From the NCBI GenBank assembly GCA_002721545.1, contig PBKR01000031.1:23032-87031 (forward strand): DNA of 64,000 nt. The letters are read 5' to 3'. The notes below the pieces were generated by a model. That model saw only the letters and a list, made by a program, of their open reading frames with translations. It ran no database searches and was not told where the DNA came from. How positions within the stretch are numbered: the first letter of the stretch is position 1; each line of letters begins with the position of its first letter. Shown here piece after piece: positions 18,778 to 27,162 of this stretch. Both the position numbers and the translations under genes were made by a program. Source of the DNA: Nitrosomonadaceae bacterium. Lineage in GTDB: Bacteria > Pseudomonadota > Gammaproteobacteria > Burkholderiales > Nitrosomonadaceae.

Positions 18778-19896
18778 TTATTTATCTGAATATTTTTTAA
18801 TTAAAGCTGCGCGCTCCTCATAAGCTTTGCGGGCAATAGAAATATCTTCTAAAAAATGTGGTAGCTCATTAATTTTCAAAGCTTGTGGCCCATCAACAAG
18901 CGCTTTACTTGGCGCAGGATGAAAATCTACCAGAATCATATTTGCCCCTGCAATTACTCCTTGAGCTGTAGCCTGCATAACATCTAATATGCCCTCTGGA
19001 GAACATGTACGTGTACCAACAGAATGCGAAGGATCAATACAAACTGGCATACGTGTTAAACGCTTTACTACAGGCACATGAGCAAAATCTACAAAATTAC
19101 GATGGGGGTCAGCGCCAGTAGTTTTCATTCCTCGTAGACCAAACACCACCTTACTATTTCCCTCTGAGGCCAAATATTCTGCCGCATTCAGTGACTCATC
19201 TAATGTAATTCCAAAACCACGCTTAATAAGTACTGGAAAATCCTGTTGGCGCCCTACAATTTTTAACAACTCAAAATTTTGTGTATTTCTAGTACCAATC
19301 TGAAGCATTACTCCTGTGGGGTTGCCAGCTTGATCTAGTGATTCACGAATTTCATCAACATGAGATTCATGTGTAACCTCCATAGCAATAACTTTAATGC
19401 CATACTTTCCTGCCAAATCAAAAACATAGGGCAAACATGTTTTACCATGTCCCTGAAAAGAATATGGGCTAGTACGAGGCTTATAAGCTCCCATACGTGT
19501 ACAATTTAAATCATGCTCTCTTAATGCCTTCATCATTAATTCAACATGTTCTGGTGTATCAACTGCACACAATCCTGCAAATATATTTAGCGTGTCTTGC
19601 CCAAAACACACTCCATTATAATCAAAGTGAGTAGGGCGGCTATCATTCTTGTGCCTACCAAGCACACGATACTCCTCAGAAATTCGTACCACTCTATCTA
19701 CACATGGGAGGCCTTGCATATCTTCTAAAGATAAAGCTTTGGTATCGCCAATCAGATACACCTCCGTTAATGTTTGTGCAGCGCCATCTTCAGCATGCAC
19801 ACGGGTAGAAATACCTGGAAGTCGAGCAAGATGCTTCATTAATTGTTTGTAATCAGGGTCAGACGCACATGCATTCGGAGTTAAAATAAGGATCAT
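18778..19896 (-). CDS. 3-deoxy-7-phosphoheptulonate (DAHP) synthase
   Basis: First step of the shikimate pathway: condenses phosphoenolpyruvate and erythrose 4-phosphate. Catalytic motifs include GAYKPRTSPYSFQG, LQIGTRNTQNFELL, PVLIKRGF and the metal-binding PVCIDPSHSVGTR. The 372-aa protein has an N-terminal extension of roughly 90 residues before the barrel, resembling type I-beta enzymes such as that of Thermotoga rather than the AroF/G/H forms of E. coli; that extension is usually regulatory. It is first in its transcription unit, facing a 309-bp gap shared with miaA. Enzyme identity is firm; subtype is inference. Confidence 0.9.
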   Translation of the reverse strand: MILILTPNACASDPDYKQLMKHLARLPGISTRVHAEDGAAQTLTEVYLIGDTKALSLEDMQGLPCVDRVVRISEEYRVLGRHKNDSRPTHFDYNGVCFGQDTLNIFAGLCAVDTPEHVELMMKALREHDLNCTRMGAYKPRTSPYSFQGHGKTCLPYVFDLAGKYGIKVIAMEVTHESHVDEIRESLDQAGNPTGVMLQIGTRNTQNFELLKIVGRQQDFPVLIKRGFGITLDESLNAAEYLASEGNSKVVFGLRGMKTTGADPHRNFVDFAHVPVVKRLTRMPVCIDPSHSVGTRTCSPEGILDVMQATAQGVIAGANMILVDFHPAPSKALVDGPQALKINELPHFLEDISIARKAYEERAALIKKYSDK

Positions 19897-20205
19897 AAAA
19901 TATAATAAAAATTAGTTATAAAGGTATACAGAATAATAAATGCAACAAATTTTGATTTTAACTGAAATAACCGCCACTTGCCATGTAATTGAATATAGAG
20001 TTTAATTACTAATTTTAGTAAAAATTGCTATGGAGAAGATCCTTATCTATTCTCACTCTATACAATCAATAGAATTCTGTCATGCAATAGTAGAATAAAT
20101 AACACTTTTACTAAAAAGATTACCCATTAATAATAGGTCAAAATCAAAAGACATTTATTGCCTATTTACCAAACTTAAGCCTTTATCCCTAAAATAGACA
20201 CGAAA
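19897..20205. other. Intergenic region between divergent DAHP synthase and miaA
   Basis: AT-rich 309-bp stretch without a supported ORF. It must hold promoters for both directions, but no hexamer pair stands out enough to call. No riboswitch-like or attenuator structure was recognised. Confidence 0.5.
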
Positions 20206-21219
20206 TTGGCTACCTCATTATCCAGAAAAAACCCTGCTTATAATCTAGGAATTAAAAATCCCATAGAAAGTCCACCTGCTATTTTTTTGATGGGCCCGAC
20301 AGCAAGCGGTAAAAGTAATATTGCCCTGGAAATTGCCAAAAATCTACCTGTAGAAATTGTTAGTGTAGATTCCGCTCAGGTATACCGACATATGGATATT
20401 GGAACCGCTAAACCAAGTACAACAACAATGGCATCTGTACCCCATCACCTTATCAATTTAATTGAACCAAATGAGCGTTATTCTGCTGCACAATTCAGAA
20501 AAGATGCTTTAATTGCTATGAAAGAAATTACTAGCCGAGGCAAAATTCCGCTGCTAGTTGGTGGCACCATGCTTTATTACCGAGCGTTATTTGAAGGAAT
20601 GTCTGAACTCCCGTCTGCTGACAGATTGGTACGTGAAAAAATTGACAATAGAGCAAAAGATATTGGATGGCCTGCAATCCATAAAGAATTACAACAGATA
20701 GATTCAACAATCGCATCACGTATTCAGCCCACCGATAGTCAACGTATTCAACGTGCTCTGGAAGTATATTATCTGACTAATAAACCCATGTCAGAGCTAC
20801 TAAAATCTAAACAGGCACACTTTCCTTATTGTGTTAATAGTATTGCTCTGATCCCTGATGATCGGATCGTTCTTCATAAACAGATTGCTCTCCGCTTCGA
20901 AAAAATGCTGAAACTAGGCCTAATCGATGAGGTTCGCGTTGTACGAGATACATTCTGTCTTAATACGAATGCTGCCTCAATGAGATGTGTAGGCTATCGT
21001 CAGGCATGTATGTATCTAGACAACAAGATCAACTGGGCTGAAATGTATGAAATGAGCCTTGCTGCAACGCGTCAGTTAGCAAAAAGGCAGCTAACCTGGC
21101 TTCGAACAATGCAGAAAATTAAAGAATTTAATTGCTTTACAGAAAATTTACCGAGACTAGTTTTAGATTTTTTAAAACAAACTGACTTAAACGTGAATAG
21201 AATAAGCAAAACCAAATAA
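20206..21219 (+). CDS. miaA: tRNA dimethylallyltransferase MiaA
   Basis: Transfers a dimethylallyl group to A37 of tRNAs that read UNN codons. The P-loop IFLMGPTASGKSNIALEIA, then VDSAQVYRHMDIGTAKPS, the FRKDALIAMKEI region and LVGGTMLYYRALFEG are all intact; the C terminus has SMRCVGYRQACMYL and ATRQLAKRQLTWLR. The start is TTG at 20206; the N-terminal extension before the P-loop is longer than usual and there is no strong ribosome binding site, so the start is uncertain. It is separated by 2 bp from the acyl-CoA synthetase. The dimethylallyl donor comes from the IspH pathway. Confidence 0.95.
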   Translation: MATSLSRKNPAYNLGIKNPIESPPAIFLMGPTASGKSNIALEIAKNLPVEIVSVDSAQVYRHMDIGTAKPSTTTMASVPHHLINLIEPNERYSAAQFRKDALIAMKEITSRGKIPLLVGGTMLYYRALFEGMSELPSADRLVREKIDNRAKDIGWPAIHKELQQIDSTIASRIQPTDSQRIQRALEVYYLTNKPMSELLKSKQAHFPYCVNSIALIPDDRIVLHKQIALRFEKMLKLGLIDEVRVVRDTFCLNTNAASMRCVGYRQACMYLDNKINWAEMYEMSLAATRQLAKRQLTWLRTMQKIKEFNCFTENLPRLVLDFLKQTDLNVNRISKTK

Positions 21220-21221
21220 AT

Positions 21222-22991
21222 ATGGGAAATATAATTCCAATAGAAGTAGCAAAAACATTGGACGGGTTATTTAGTGAGCGAGTAAGGCTCTCTGCCAAAA
21301 CAAGAGCATATCGTAGCTATAATAAGACTACCCAGAAATGGCATAACTATACTTGGGAACAGATAGAAAAAGAGGTCGCACGGTGGCAAATTGCTCTGGC
21401 TAAAGAAGGCTTGGTAGCTGGCGATCGTGTGGCAATAATGTTAAAGAATTGCCCCGAATGGGTAATATTTGATCAAGCCGCATTAGGATTAGGGCTAGTA
21501 GTGGTACCTCTTTATACAGAAGACCGAGCAGAGAATACAGCATATATTTTAATTGATTCTGGCGCCAAACTATTACTACTTGAAGACCAAGAACAATGGC
21601 AACCACTAAAAAATTTAGGCAATCATAAGCTTAATTTATATAAAGTTATAACGATTAGCAAACCTGAGAATTATACAAACAACAATATTATTGATGATAA
21701 TGTAAATGCACTTAGTGACTGGCTTCCAAAAAAAAACGGGGAAATGAAACATATGAACCACAAGCCAAACGACCTTGCTACAATTATGTATACCTCTGGA
21801 ACCTCCGGCCGTCCCAAGGGAGTAATGCTTAGCCATCATAACCTCCTAACTAATGCTAATAATTGCTTACAGGTTGTACCAGTCTGGCAAGACGATGTGT
21901 TTCTCTCATTTTTACCTCTTTCTCACGCATTTGAACGCACTGTGGGGTACTACCTTCCTTTAATGGCTGGAGCTACAGTTGCCTATGCACGCTCAATACC
22001 TCATTTACATGAAGACCTAATAAATATTGGTCCCTCAATACTTATTTCGGTACCACGTATTTATGATCGAATTTATTCTGTAACTCACGCAAAACTAAAA
22101 AAGAAATCTATTATCAGTCGTCTTATATTTAAATGTACTGTTGAAATTGGATACAGCCGCTTTAAACTACAACAAAAAAGAGGCCCTAAGAAAGTATCAC
22201 ATTTATTGTGGCCTATTCTAAATACTCTAATAGCAAAAAAAGTAATAAATAAACTAGGTGGCCGAATACGGCTAGCTATGGCAGGAGGAGCTCCATTATC
22301 AACAGAAGTATCACGTATGTTTATTGGCCTGGGACTACCAGTCTTACAAGGCTATGGGATGACCGAATGTAGCCCAGTTGCCTCTGTCAATAGTATAAAA
22401 AACAATATCCCATCTAGCGTGGGCCATGTTATTCCTGGTACAAAAGTAAAGATCGGAGAAAAAGGCACACTTCTAATTCATGGCCCAAATGTTATGCTTG
22501 GATATTGGAACAACCCTGAAGCCACAAAAGCTATTTTAACTTCTGATGGATGGCTTGACTCTGGTGATGTGGCCCACATTAATAATGGCACAATAACAAT
22601 TACAGGTCGCTTAAAAGAAATTATTGTTATGTCAACTGGCGAAAAAATTCCACCTGCTGATATGGAATCAGCAATTTTACGCGACCCATTATTTGATCAG
22701 GTAATATTAATAGGAGAGGGGCGTACATTCCTCAGTGCATTAGTGGTGATAAACCAGGACTACCAAGAGAAATTTACACCACAGAATAAAAATACAGAAA
22801 AAATTCTTCTCAGAAGAATTGCTCAACAAATAACTGAGTTCCCAGGTTATGCCAAAATAAAACGTGTAGCTCTATGTAAGGAACCATGGACCATTAAAAA
22901 TGGAATGCTAACTCCTACCTTAAAACTTAAACGAACGAAATTATTAACCCACTATAAAAGCACAATTAACAAATTATATATGGGGCGCTAA
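21222..22991 (+). CDS. AMP-forming long-chain fatty acyl-CoA synthetase
   Basis: ANL-superfamily enzyme activating fatty acids through an acyl-adenylate. Motifs: the P-loop-like YTSGTSGRPKGVMLSHHN, the middle GYGMTECSPVASVN, and the hinge region GWLDSGDVAHINNGTITITGRLKEIIVMSTGEKI. At 589 aa it fits the FAA1-type long-chain acyl-CoA synthetases. It begins 2 bp after miaA, so they are co-transcribed. The downstream neighbour nirK has its own promoter. An acyl carrier protein gene lies 1.6 kb away on the other strand; whether the two cooperate is unknown. Confidence 0.88.
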   Translation: MGNIIPIEVAKTLDGLFSERVRLSAKTRAYRSYNKTTQKWHNYTWEQIEKEVARWQIALAKEGLVAGDRVAIMLKNCPEWVIFDQAALGLGLVVVPLYTEDRAENTAYILIDSGAKLLLLEDQEQWQPLKNLGNHKLNLYKVITISKPENYTNNNIIDDNVNALSDWLPKKNGEMKHMNHKPNDLATIMYTSGTSGRPKGVMLSHHNLLTNANNCLQVVPVWQDDVFLSFLPLSHAFERTVGYYLPLMAGATVAYARSIPHLHEDLINIGPSILISVPRIYDRIYSVTHAKLKKKSIISRLIFKCTVEIGYSRFKLQQKRGPKKVSHLLWPILNTLIAKKVINKLGGRIRLAMAGGAPLSTEVSRMFIGLGLPVLQGYGMTECSPVASVNSIKNNIPSSVGHVIPGTKVKIGEKGTLLIHGPNVMLGYWNNPEATKAILTSDGWLDSGDVAHINNGTITITGRLKEIIVMSTGEKIPPADMESAILRDPLFDQVILIGEGRTFLSALVVINQDYQEKFTPQNKNTEKILLRRIAQQITEFPGYAKIKRVALCKEPWTIKNGMLTPTLKLKRTKLLTHYKSTINKLYMGR

Positions 22992-23113
22992 ATTTTCTCT
23001 CAGAATACTTATAAGTATATATATAACAAGAAAAAATAATAAAAAATGCATTGCTAATATAAAAGCAGGTAAAAGGAAAATATAGGGGGTGCGACAATTT
23101 ATCCATTTTCTTA

Positions 23114-23141
23114 TAGACAAAATTTATTTGTCTTGTATAAT
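23114..23141 (+). promoter_or_regulatory. Probable sigma-70 promoter of nirK
   Basis: A TAGACA hexamer (23114-23119) and a perfect TATAAT (23136-23141) are spaced 16 bp, giving a near-consensus housekeeping promoter 140 bp before the nirK start codon, so the transcript would have a 5' leader of about 130 nt. The spacer is occupied by a 19-bp palindrome (separate entry). Confidence 0.65.
23115..23133. promoter_or_regulatory. 19-bp palindromic operator candidate in the nirK promoter
   Basis: AGACAAA-ATTTA-TTTGTCT: perfect 7-bp arms with a 5-bp centre, lying over the -35 hexamer and spacer of the predicted nirK promoter. A dimeric regulator bound here would block polymerase. It does not match the FNR/CRP consensus (TTGAT-N4-ATCAA) and is not an obvious NsrR site; the regulator is unknown. 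Confidence 0.5.
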
Positions 23142-23281
23142 GAGACTCATTCCTTAGTAAATATAGTGTATTTAGCTCATAAAAGTAAATTAGATAAAGA
23201 TATCTTGTTTGAGATTATGCGCTTTATAAACTTTTTATCTGGAATCAATATTGAATTTAAATAATAATTTGTGGAGAAAAT

Positions 23282-24364
23282 ATGAACAAGGCACTAGTTA
23301 AATTATCTGTAGGACTTGCTGTTTTATGCTTCGGGGCAACTCAAGCTATGGCAAATGCGCCAAAAGGCACCCCGAGCGTAACACAAGAATTGGTTGCTCC
23401 TCCTTTTGTTCCTAAGCATGACCAAGTTGCAAAAGGCGGGCCTAAATTAGTTAAGGTACGTCTTGTTGTAGAAGAAAAACTAATGAAAGCTGACGCCAAT
23501 GCTAGTTACTGGGCGCTAACTTTCAATGGCTCAGTTCCTGCACCATTGATAATTGCGCATGAAGGCGATTGGGTTGAATTAACTTTAGTTAATCCAAAAA
23601 GTAATTCAATGGCCCATAACCTTGATTTCCATGCTGCAACTGGTAAATTAGGCGGCGCACTTTTAGATAAAGTTGCACCTGGAGAAGAAGTTGTTTTGAC
23701 TTGGAAAGCATTAAAGCCAGGCGTATTTGTTTATCATTGTGCTCCAGGTGGAACCATGATTCCTTTCCATACTATTTCTGGAATGAATGGGGCCGTGATG
23801 ATACTTCCTCGTAAAGGGCTAACCGATGCCGATGGGAAACCTTGGCATTATGATCGCGCCTATTACATAGGTGAACAAGACCTTTATTTGCCTAAAGATA
23901 AAAATGGTAAGTTTAAGAAATATGCTCAACCACTCGAAGGAATGGCTGACATGTTAGAAACAGCAAAATCTCTTGTTCCTTCTCACGTTGTCTTTAATGG
24001 TACCGCAGGTGCATTAACAGGAGACAATGCTCTTAAAGGAAAGGTTGGCGAAAGAGTTTTGTTTATTCATTCTCAAGCTAATCGTGATTCCCGCCCTCAT
24101 TTGATCGGCGGACATGCTGATTTAGTTTGGACTGGTGGTTCATTCAGTGATACCCCAGCTACTGGATATGAAACCTGGTTCGTTCCAGGTGGATCTGCAG
24201 TTGCTGCTGGATATAAATTTGAGCAGCCTGGCCTATATGTTTATCTCAGTCACAACCTGATTGAGGCAGTTCTGCTAGGCGCAGCTGCACATATGATGAT
24301 TGAAGGTGATTGGAACAATGATATAATGGAACAAACCAAAGCACCAGGTCCTATATCTAAATAA
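23282..24364 (+). CDS. nirK: Copper-containing nitrite reductase NirK
   Basis: Periplasmic trimeric enzyme reducing nitrite to nitric oxide. A Sec-type signal peptide (cleavage near QAMANA) is followed by two cupredoxin domains. Copper ligands are all visible: type 1 His112, Cys153, His163, Met168; type 2 His117, His152, His324; catalytic Asp115 (HNLDFH) and His278 (RPHLIGGH). The GMNGAVMILPR and SHNLIEA segments match the two-domain class I form; no haem or extra cupredoxin domain is fused. A good GGAG ribosome binding site precedes the ATG. The gene stands alone between its own promoter and a strong terminator, with tidy, less AT-rich codons that suggest high expression. Likely role: denitrification or nitrite/NO handling. 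Confidence 0.96.
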   Translation: MNKALVKLSVGLAVLCFGATQAMANAPKGTPSVTQELVAPPFVPKHDQVAKGGPKLVKVRLVVEEKLMKADANASYWALTFNGSVPAPLIIAHEGDWVELTLVNPKSNSMAHNLDFHAATGKLGGALLDKVAPGEEVVLTWKALKPGVFVYHCAPGGTMIPFHTISGMNGAVMILPRKGLTDADGKPWHYDRAYYIGEQDLYLPKDKNGKFKKYAQPLEGMADMLETAKSLVPSHVVFNGTAGALTGDNALKGKVGERVLFIHSQANRDSRPHLIGGHADLVWTGGSFSDTPATGYETWFVPGGSAVAAGYKFEQPGLYVYLSHNLIEAVLLGAAAHMMIEGDWNNDIMEQTKAPGPISK

Positions 24365-24385
24365 TAATATTGTTCCTAGTTTCAT

Positions 24386-24421
24386 AAAAATGGCTTCAAT
24401 CATATGATTGAAGCCATTTTT
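24386..24421 (+). terminator. Rho-independent terminator of nirK
   Basis: A perfect 36-base palindrome with the arm AAAAATGGCTTCAATCAT, 21 bp after the nirK stop, ending in a T run. It is the cleanest intrinsic terminator in the window and, being symmetric, could also stop transcripts coming from the other strand. Confidence 0.9.
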
Positions 24422-24621
24422 CTATATGAATCATATAAACAATAAATTACAAATAAAAATAACAATCTAAACACCGCCCAACAAAACAAAAATACCAAAA
24501 AATCAATTATCGTACCAATTACCGTTTACACAAATATCGACTTGACTAACAATACTTATTTTCTTAATAGAAAATTGAATAGTAAATAGATAACCTACTA
24601 TAAAAATTTAGCTGGATTATT

Positions 24622-24873
24622 TCATTCAGCTAATTTTTGCTCAACAAAACAAACAAGACTACCAAGAGTCTCGAATGTTTTAGCATTAATCTCATCATCA
24701 TTAACCGTAATATCAAAATGCTCTGTTAAAGCAACAACAACATTCACAACAGCCATTGAATCTAATTCTGGAATACCTCCTAGCAAACTTGATTCTGCCG
24801 TTATAGAACCCTTCTTTTCATTTATACCGAGCACATCTGATAAAATATCTTTCACTTTATCAAAGTTATCCAT
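24622..24873 (-). CDS. Acyl carrier protein-like (phosphopantetheine attachment) protein
   Basis: 83-residue acidic helical protein with the 4'-phosphopantetheine site at Ser39 in PELDSMAVVNVV. The sequence ELDSM rather than the DSLD of fatty-acid AcpP marks it as a specialised carrier, similar to stand-alone ACPs that load acyl or aminoacyl groups for secondary or surface-lipid pathways, including those next to exosortase gene sets. A GGAG ribosome binding site precedes the ATG. No partner ligase, ketosynthase or transferase is adjacent; the nearest adenylating enzyme is at 21.2-23.0 kb on the other strand. Family sure, pathway unknown. Confidence 0.85.
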   Translation of the reverse strand: MDNFDKVKDILSDVLGINEKKGSITAESSLLGGIPELDSMAVVNVVVALTEHFDITVNDDEINAKTFETLGSLVCFVEQKLAE

Positions 24874-25410
24874 AATTACTCCGCTATTATGATTTTTTAT
24901 TCCGAACCTACTCTATTCTTTACTATATGTAGACCATACTAACTTGCAACTATTAATAGTATTATTAAATCAAATTAATGCATTTAACTGATGCTATTCA
25001 CTAAAAATTACGAGTTATCAAACAAATGTTTGTATATGGTATTTTACAAAATTTCTTGACTCCGTAATGATCCTCTGTTGCCTAGGGGGAATATAATAGA
25101 CAAAACTCTGAAGATATGGGCTAATAAGCATGAAATAAGCTTCATAGGCCTTATATAGCATATAAATATAGAAAATTTGCTTTAATTTTATTAAGAATGG
25201 CAACTACTTATTCTTAATAAAATCTATTTACAACAACCATCTTATCAATATCAGCTACACCAACACTAAAGCAAGAAATCTCATAGGTTGCTAAGAAATA
25301 AAATTAGGCTAATCTCAGATAAATAACTTACTTATAAAACACCATGATTCTAAAAGCTACATACAAACCAACTCATACTATTTTGCCAGAAATTATATAT
25401 ATCCTTAATA
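24874..25410. other. Non-coding AT-rich stretch upstream of the acyl carrier protein gene
   Basis: 537 bp with many stops in all frames. The 61-aa minus-strand ORF at 25018-25203 has no recognisable family or ribosome binding site and is probably chance. No tRNA, terminator-like hairpin or repeat was found. It may hold the ACP promoter and the 3' end of the DUF3460 transcript. Confidence 0.5.
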
Positions 25411-25587
25411 CTAACTAAAATATACGTAAGCCTTCTGGGAAATACTAGATTCTTTAAAGCGCTTACGCTCCTCCTTATCTAGCTTCTTATCCCACCAAAT
25501 AGAACGCGCCTCTTTCTGCTTCATAGTTAACTCTGGATTTTTATTCATAAGTTTCTTTATAAATTTGGTATGATCAGATTCGTACAT
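25411..25587 (-). CDS. DUF3460 family small protein (58 aa)
   Basis: Too short for the ORF track. The frame reads MYESDHTKFIKKLMNKNPEL, then RSIWWDKKLDKEERKRF, ending QKAYVYFS. This matches the short DUF3460 proteins of betaproteobacteria, which begin MY-S-HT-F, carry a central WWDK and end with PYVY. An AAGG motif lies about 8 nt before the ATG. Function is unknown; the protein is highly charged and without a membrane segment. It is isolated, with about 500 bp of non-coding sequence on each side. Its presence supports a betaproteobacterial host. Confidence 0.85.
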   Translation of the reverse strand: MYESDHTKFIKKLMNKNPELTMKQKEARSIWWDKKLDKEERKRFKESSISQKAYVYFS

Positions 25588-26092
25588 TTCTATGCCTTAT
25601 TCTTATGAAAATATAAAATTTTATTTGCCTAATCAATTATCTTACAAGTTCTAAAAAAAGAAGTCTATGCAATACCCCATTTTATTTCAGGATGAAATAC
25701 GAGACCTTATCTTATATCATCATAATACTTATACAAAACTATAAATTTCACAAAATTATTCTACAGCAGCAAAGTGGTTTCTCTACCACAAATACCAGTT
25801 TATCATAGTCTATTTTTCGCAATAACCCCACCATTACTAATAAATTCAAACTTATTAGTCTATTATTTCCCACTCTATATTAAATCTCATTATTTGAGCA
25901 GCATAAATTTTTTTGGGATCAGCGTTTAAATTAACTGATACTTCTTAAATATTTTATTGGAATAAAACAGATTTTATATATATGATATAAGGAATTAAAG
26001 GTCATGCCTGCCTAAAAAGTAATCATTATATCTATAGTAAAAAACACTATTATGATTATGCACCTCTGAATCAAGATCTTTCAAGGAAAAAT
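25588..26092. other. Non-coding AT-rich stretch upstream of ppa
   Basis: 505 bp without a supported gene. It holds short inverted repeats such as ATTTCA-GGA-TGAAAT near 25688 and GTGGT-6-ACCAC near 25775, neither convincing as a terminator. The ppa ribosome binding site AAGGAAAA is at its right end. Confidence 0.5.
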
Positions 26093-26623
26093 ATGAATAT
26101 AAATATGATACCAATTGGTACAATGCCCCCCTGGGACATTAATGTAATTATTGAAGTTCCATTAGGTAAAGAGCCAGTTAAGTACGAAATGAATAAAGAA
26201 TCAGGTGCTCTTTTTGTAGACCGTATTATGCACACATCTATGCGATATCCTTGCAATTATGGGTTCATACCACATACATTATCAGAAGATGGTGACCCAA
26301 TTGATGTAATAGTAGCCAGCAACGTAGCATTTATTTCTGGCTCCATTGTGCGTTCACGCCCAATTGGCGTACTAAAAATGAAAGATGAGAAGGGCACTGA
26401 TGAAAAAATCCTTGCTGTGCCCATAGATTCATTACATCCTTATTATACAAATATAAAGCAATATTCTGATTTACCAAATATCCTTCTGAAGCAAATTTCA
26501 CATTTCTTTACTCATTATAAAGATCTAGAAATTGATAAATGGGTAGAACTTGACGGATGGGAAGGTGCCGACAAAGCTGCAAGATTTATTGAAGAATCTA
26601 TCTCGCGCGCAGGAAATAACTAA
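26093..26623 (+). CDS. ppa: Inorganic pyrophosphatase (family I)
   Basis: Hydrolyses pyrophosphate to drive biosynthetic reactions. Active-site features: KYEMNKESGALFVDRIMHTSMRYPCNYGFIPHT and the metal-binding EDGDPIDVIVASN (DGDPxD), with further acidic residues in KDEKGTDEKILAVP. The 176-aa length is that of the hexameric bacterial enzyme. It has a strong ribosome binding site (AAGGAAAA). It is followed after 5 bp by an unknown 152-aa gene that must be co-transcribed. Confidence 0.97.
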   Translation: MNINMIPIGTMPPWDINVIIEVPLGKEPVKYEMNKESGALFVDRIMHTSMRYPCNYGFIPHTLSEDGDPIDVIVASNVAFISGSIVRSRPIGVLKMKDEKGTDEKILAVPIDSLHPYYTNIKQYSDLPNILLKQISHFFTHYKDLEIDKWVELDGWEGADKAARFIEESISRAGNN

Positions 26624-26628
26624 AAATT

Positions 26629-27087
26629 ATGACTATTAAAGATAAAAAAAAGATACAGGAAGACCTAGCCAGTGTAAGTACTTTCCTAAACATGCAATCA
26701 TCATTGCTTCCAGGAGAAGACTCATTATCTTGGGCTGCAGAATGCATCCAATCATATGTGGACGGCAAGGAAAAAAGCCTTGACCAAGCCTTTGGTCTTC
26801 ACAGTACTAGAAAAGAAAGGTCAGAATCAATTGCACCATCAAACAAACATGATGACTGGATAGCAACTGCATTAAGATTGGTTATATCAAAAACACCAAC
26901 AGGAGAAGAATGGCCTACCACAAAAGATTTGGCTAATATAGGACGTTTTTGTGGTTTAAACGATAAGGATGATGAATCTATAGCCCTTGAGTTGAAGCGC
27001 ATACTTGCAATGTATGACTCATTTGCTATTGAGCAATTAGGAAAAAAAATAGAAATAACTGAAATTTTAAATAAACCAAAAGATTAA
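26629..27087 (+). CDS. Hypothetical protein, 152 aa, coupled to ppa
   Basis: Not recognised. It is soluble, charged and apparently mostly alpha-helical, with no signal peptide, membrane helix or cysteine pair. Notable stretches are LPGEDSLSWAAECIQSYVDG and DWIATALRLVISKTPTGEEWPTTKDLANIGRFCGL, the latter looking like a small helical fold. The ATG lies 5 bp after the ppa stop, so it is expressed with pyrophosphatase. Codon use matches the neighbours, so it is a real gene. No function should be assigned from context alone. Confidence 0.7.
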   Translation: MTIKDKKKIQEDLASVSTFLNMQSSLLPGEDSLSWAAECIQSYVDGKEKSLDQAFGLHSTRKERSESIAPSNKHDDWIATALRLVISKTPTGEEWPTTKDLANIGRFCGLNDKDDESIALELKRILAMYDSFAIEQLGKKIEITEILNKPKD

Positions 27088-27162
27088 TACTATCTATTCT
27101 AATTAAGTAATCTATTTATAACGCTTCAAACTTTTCCTATTTGACCCATATTTAATTTATTT

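Noticed and set aside
25018-25203. 61-aa minus-strand ORF in the non-coding region
   Set aside because: No ribosome binding site, no recognisable family, and composition typical of random AT-rich sequence.
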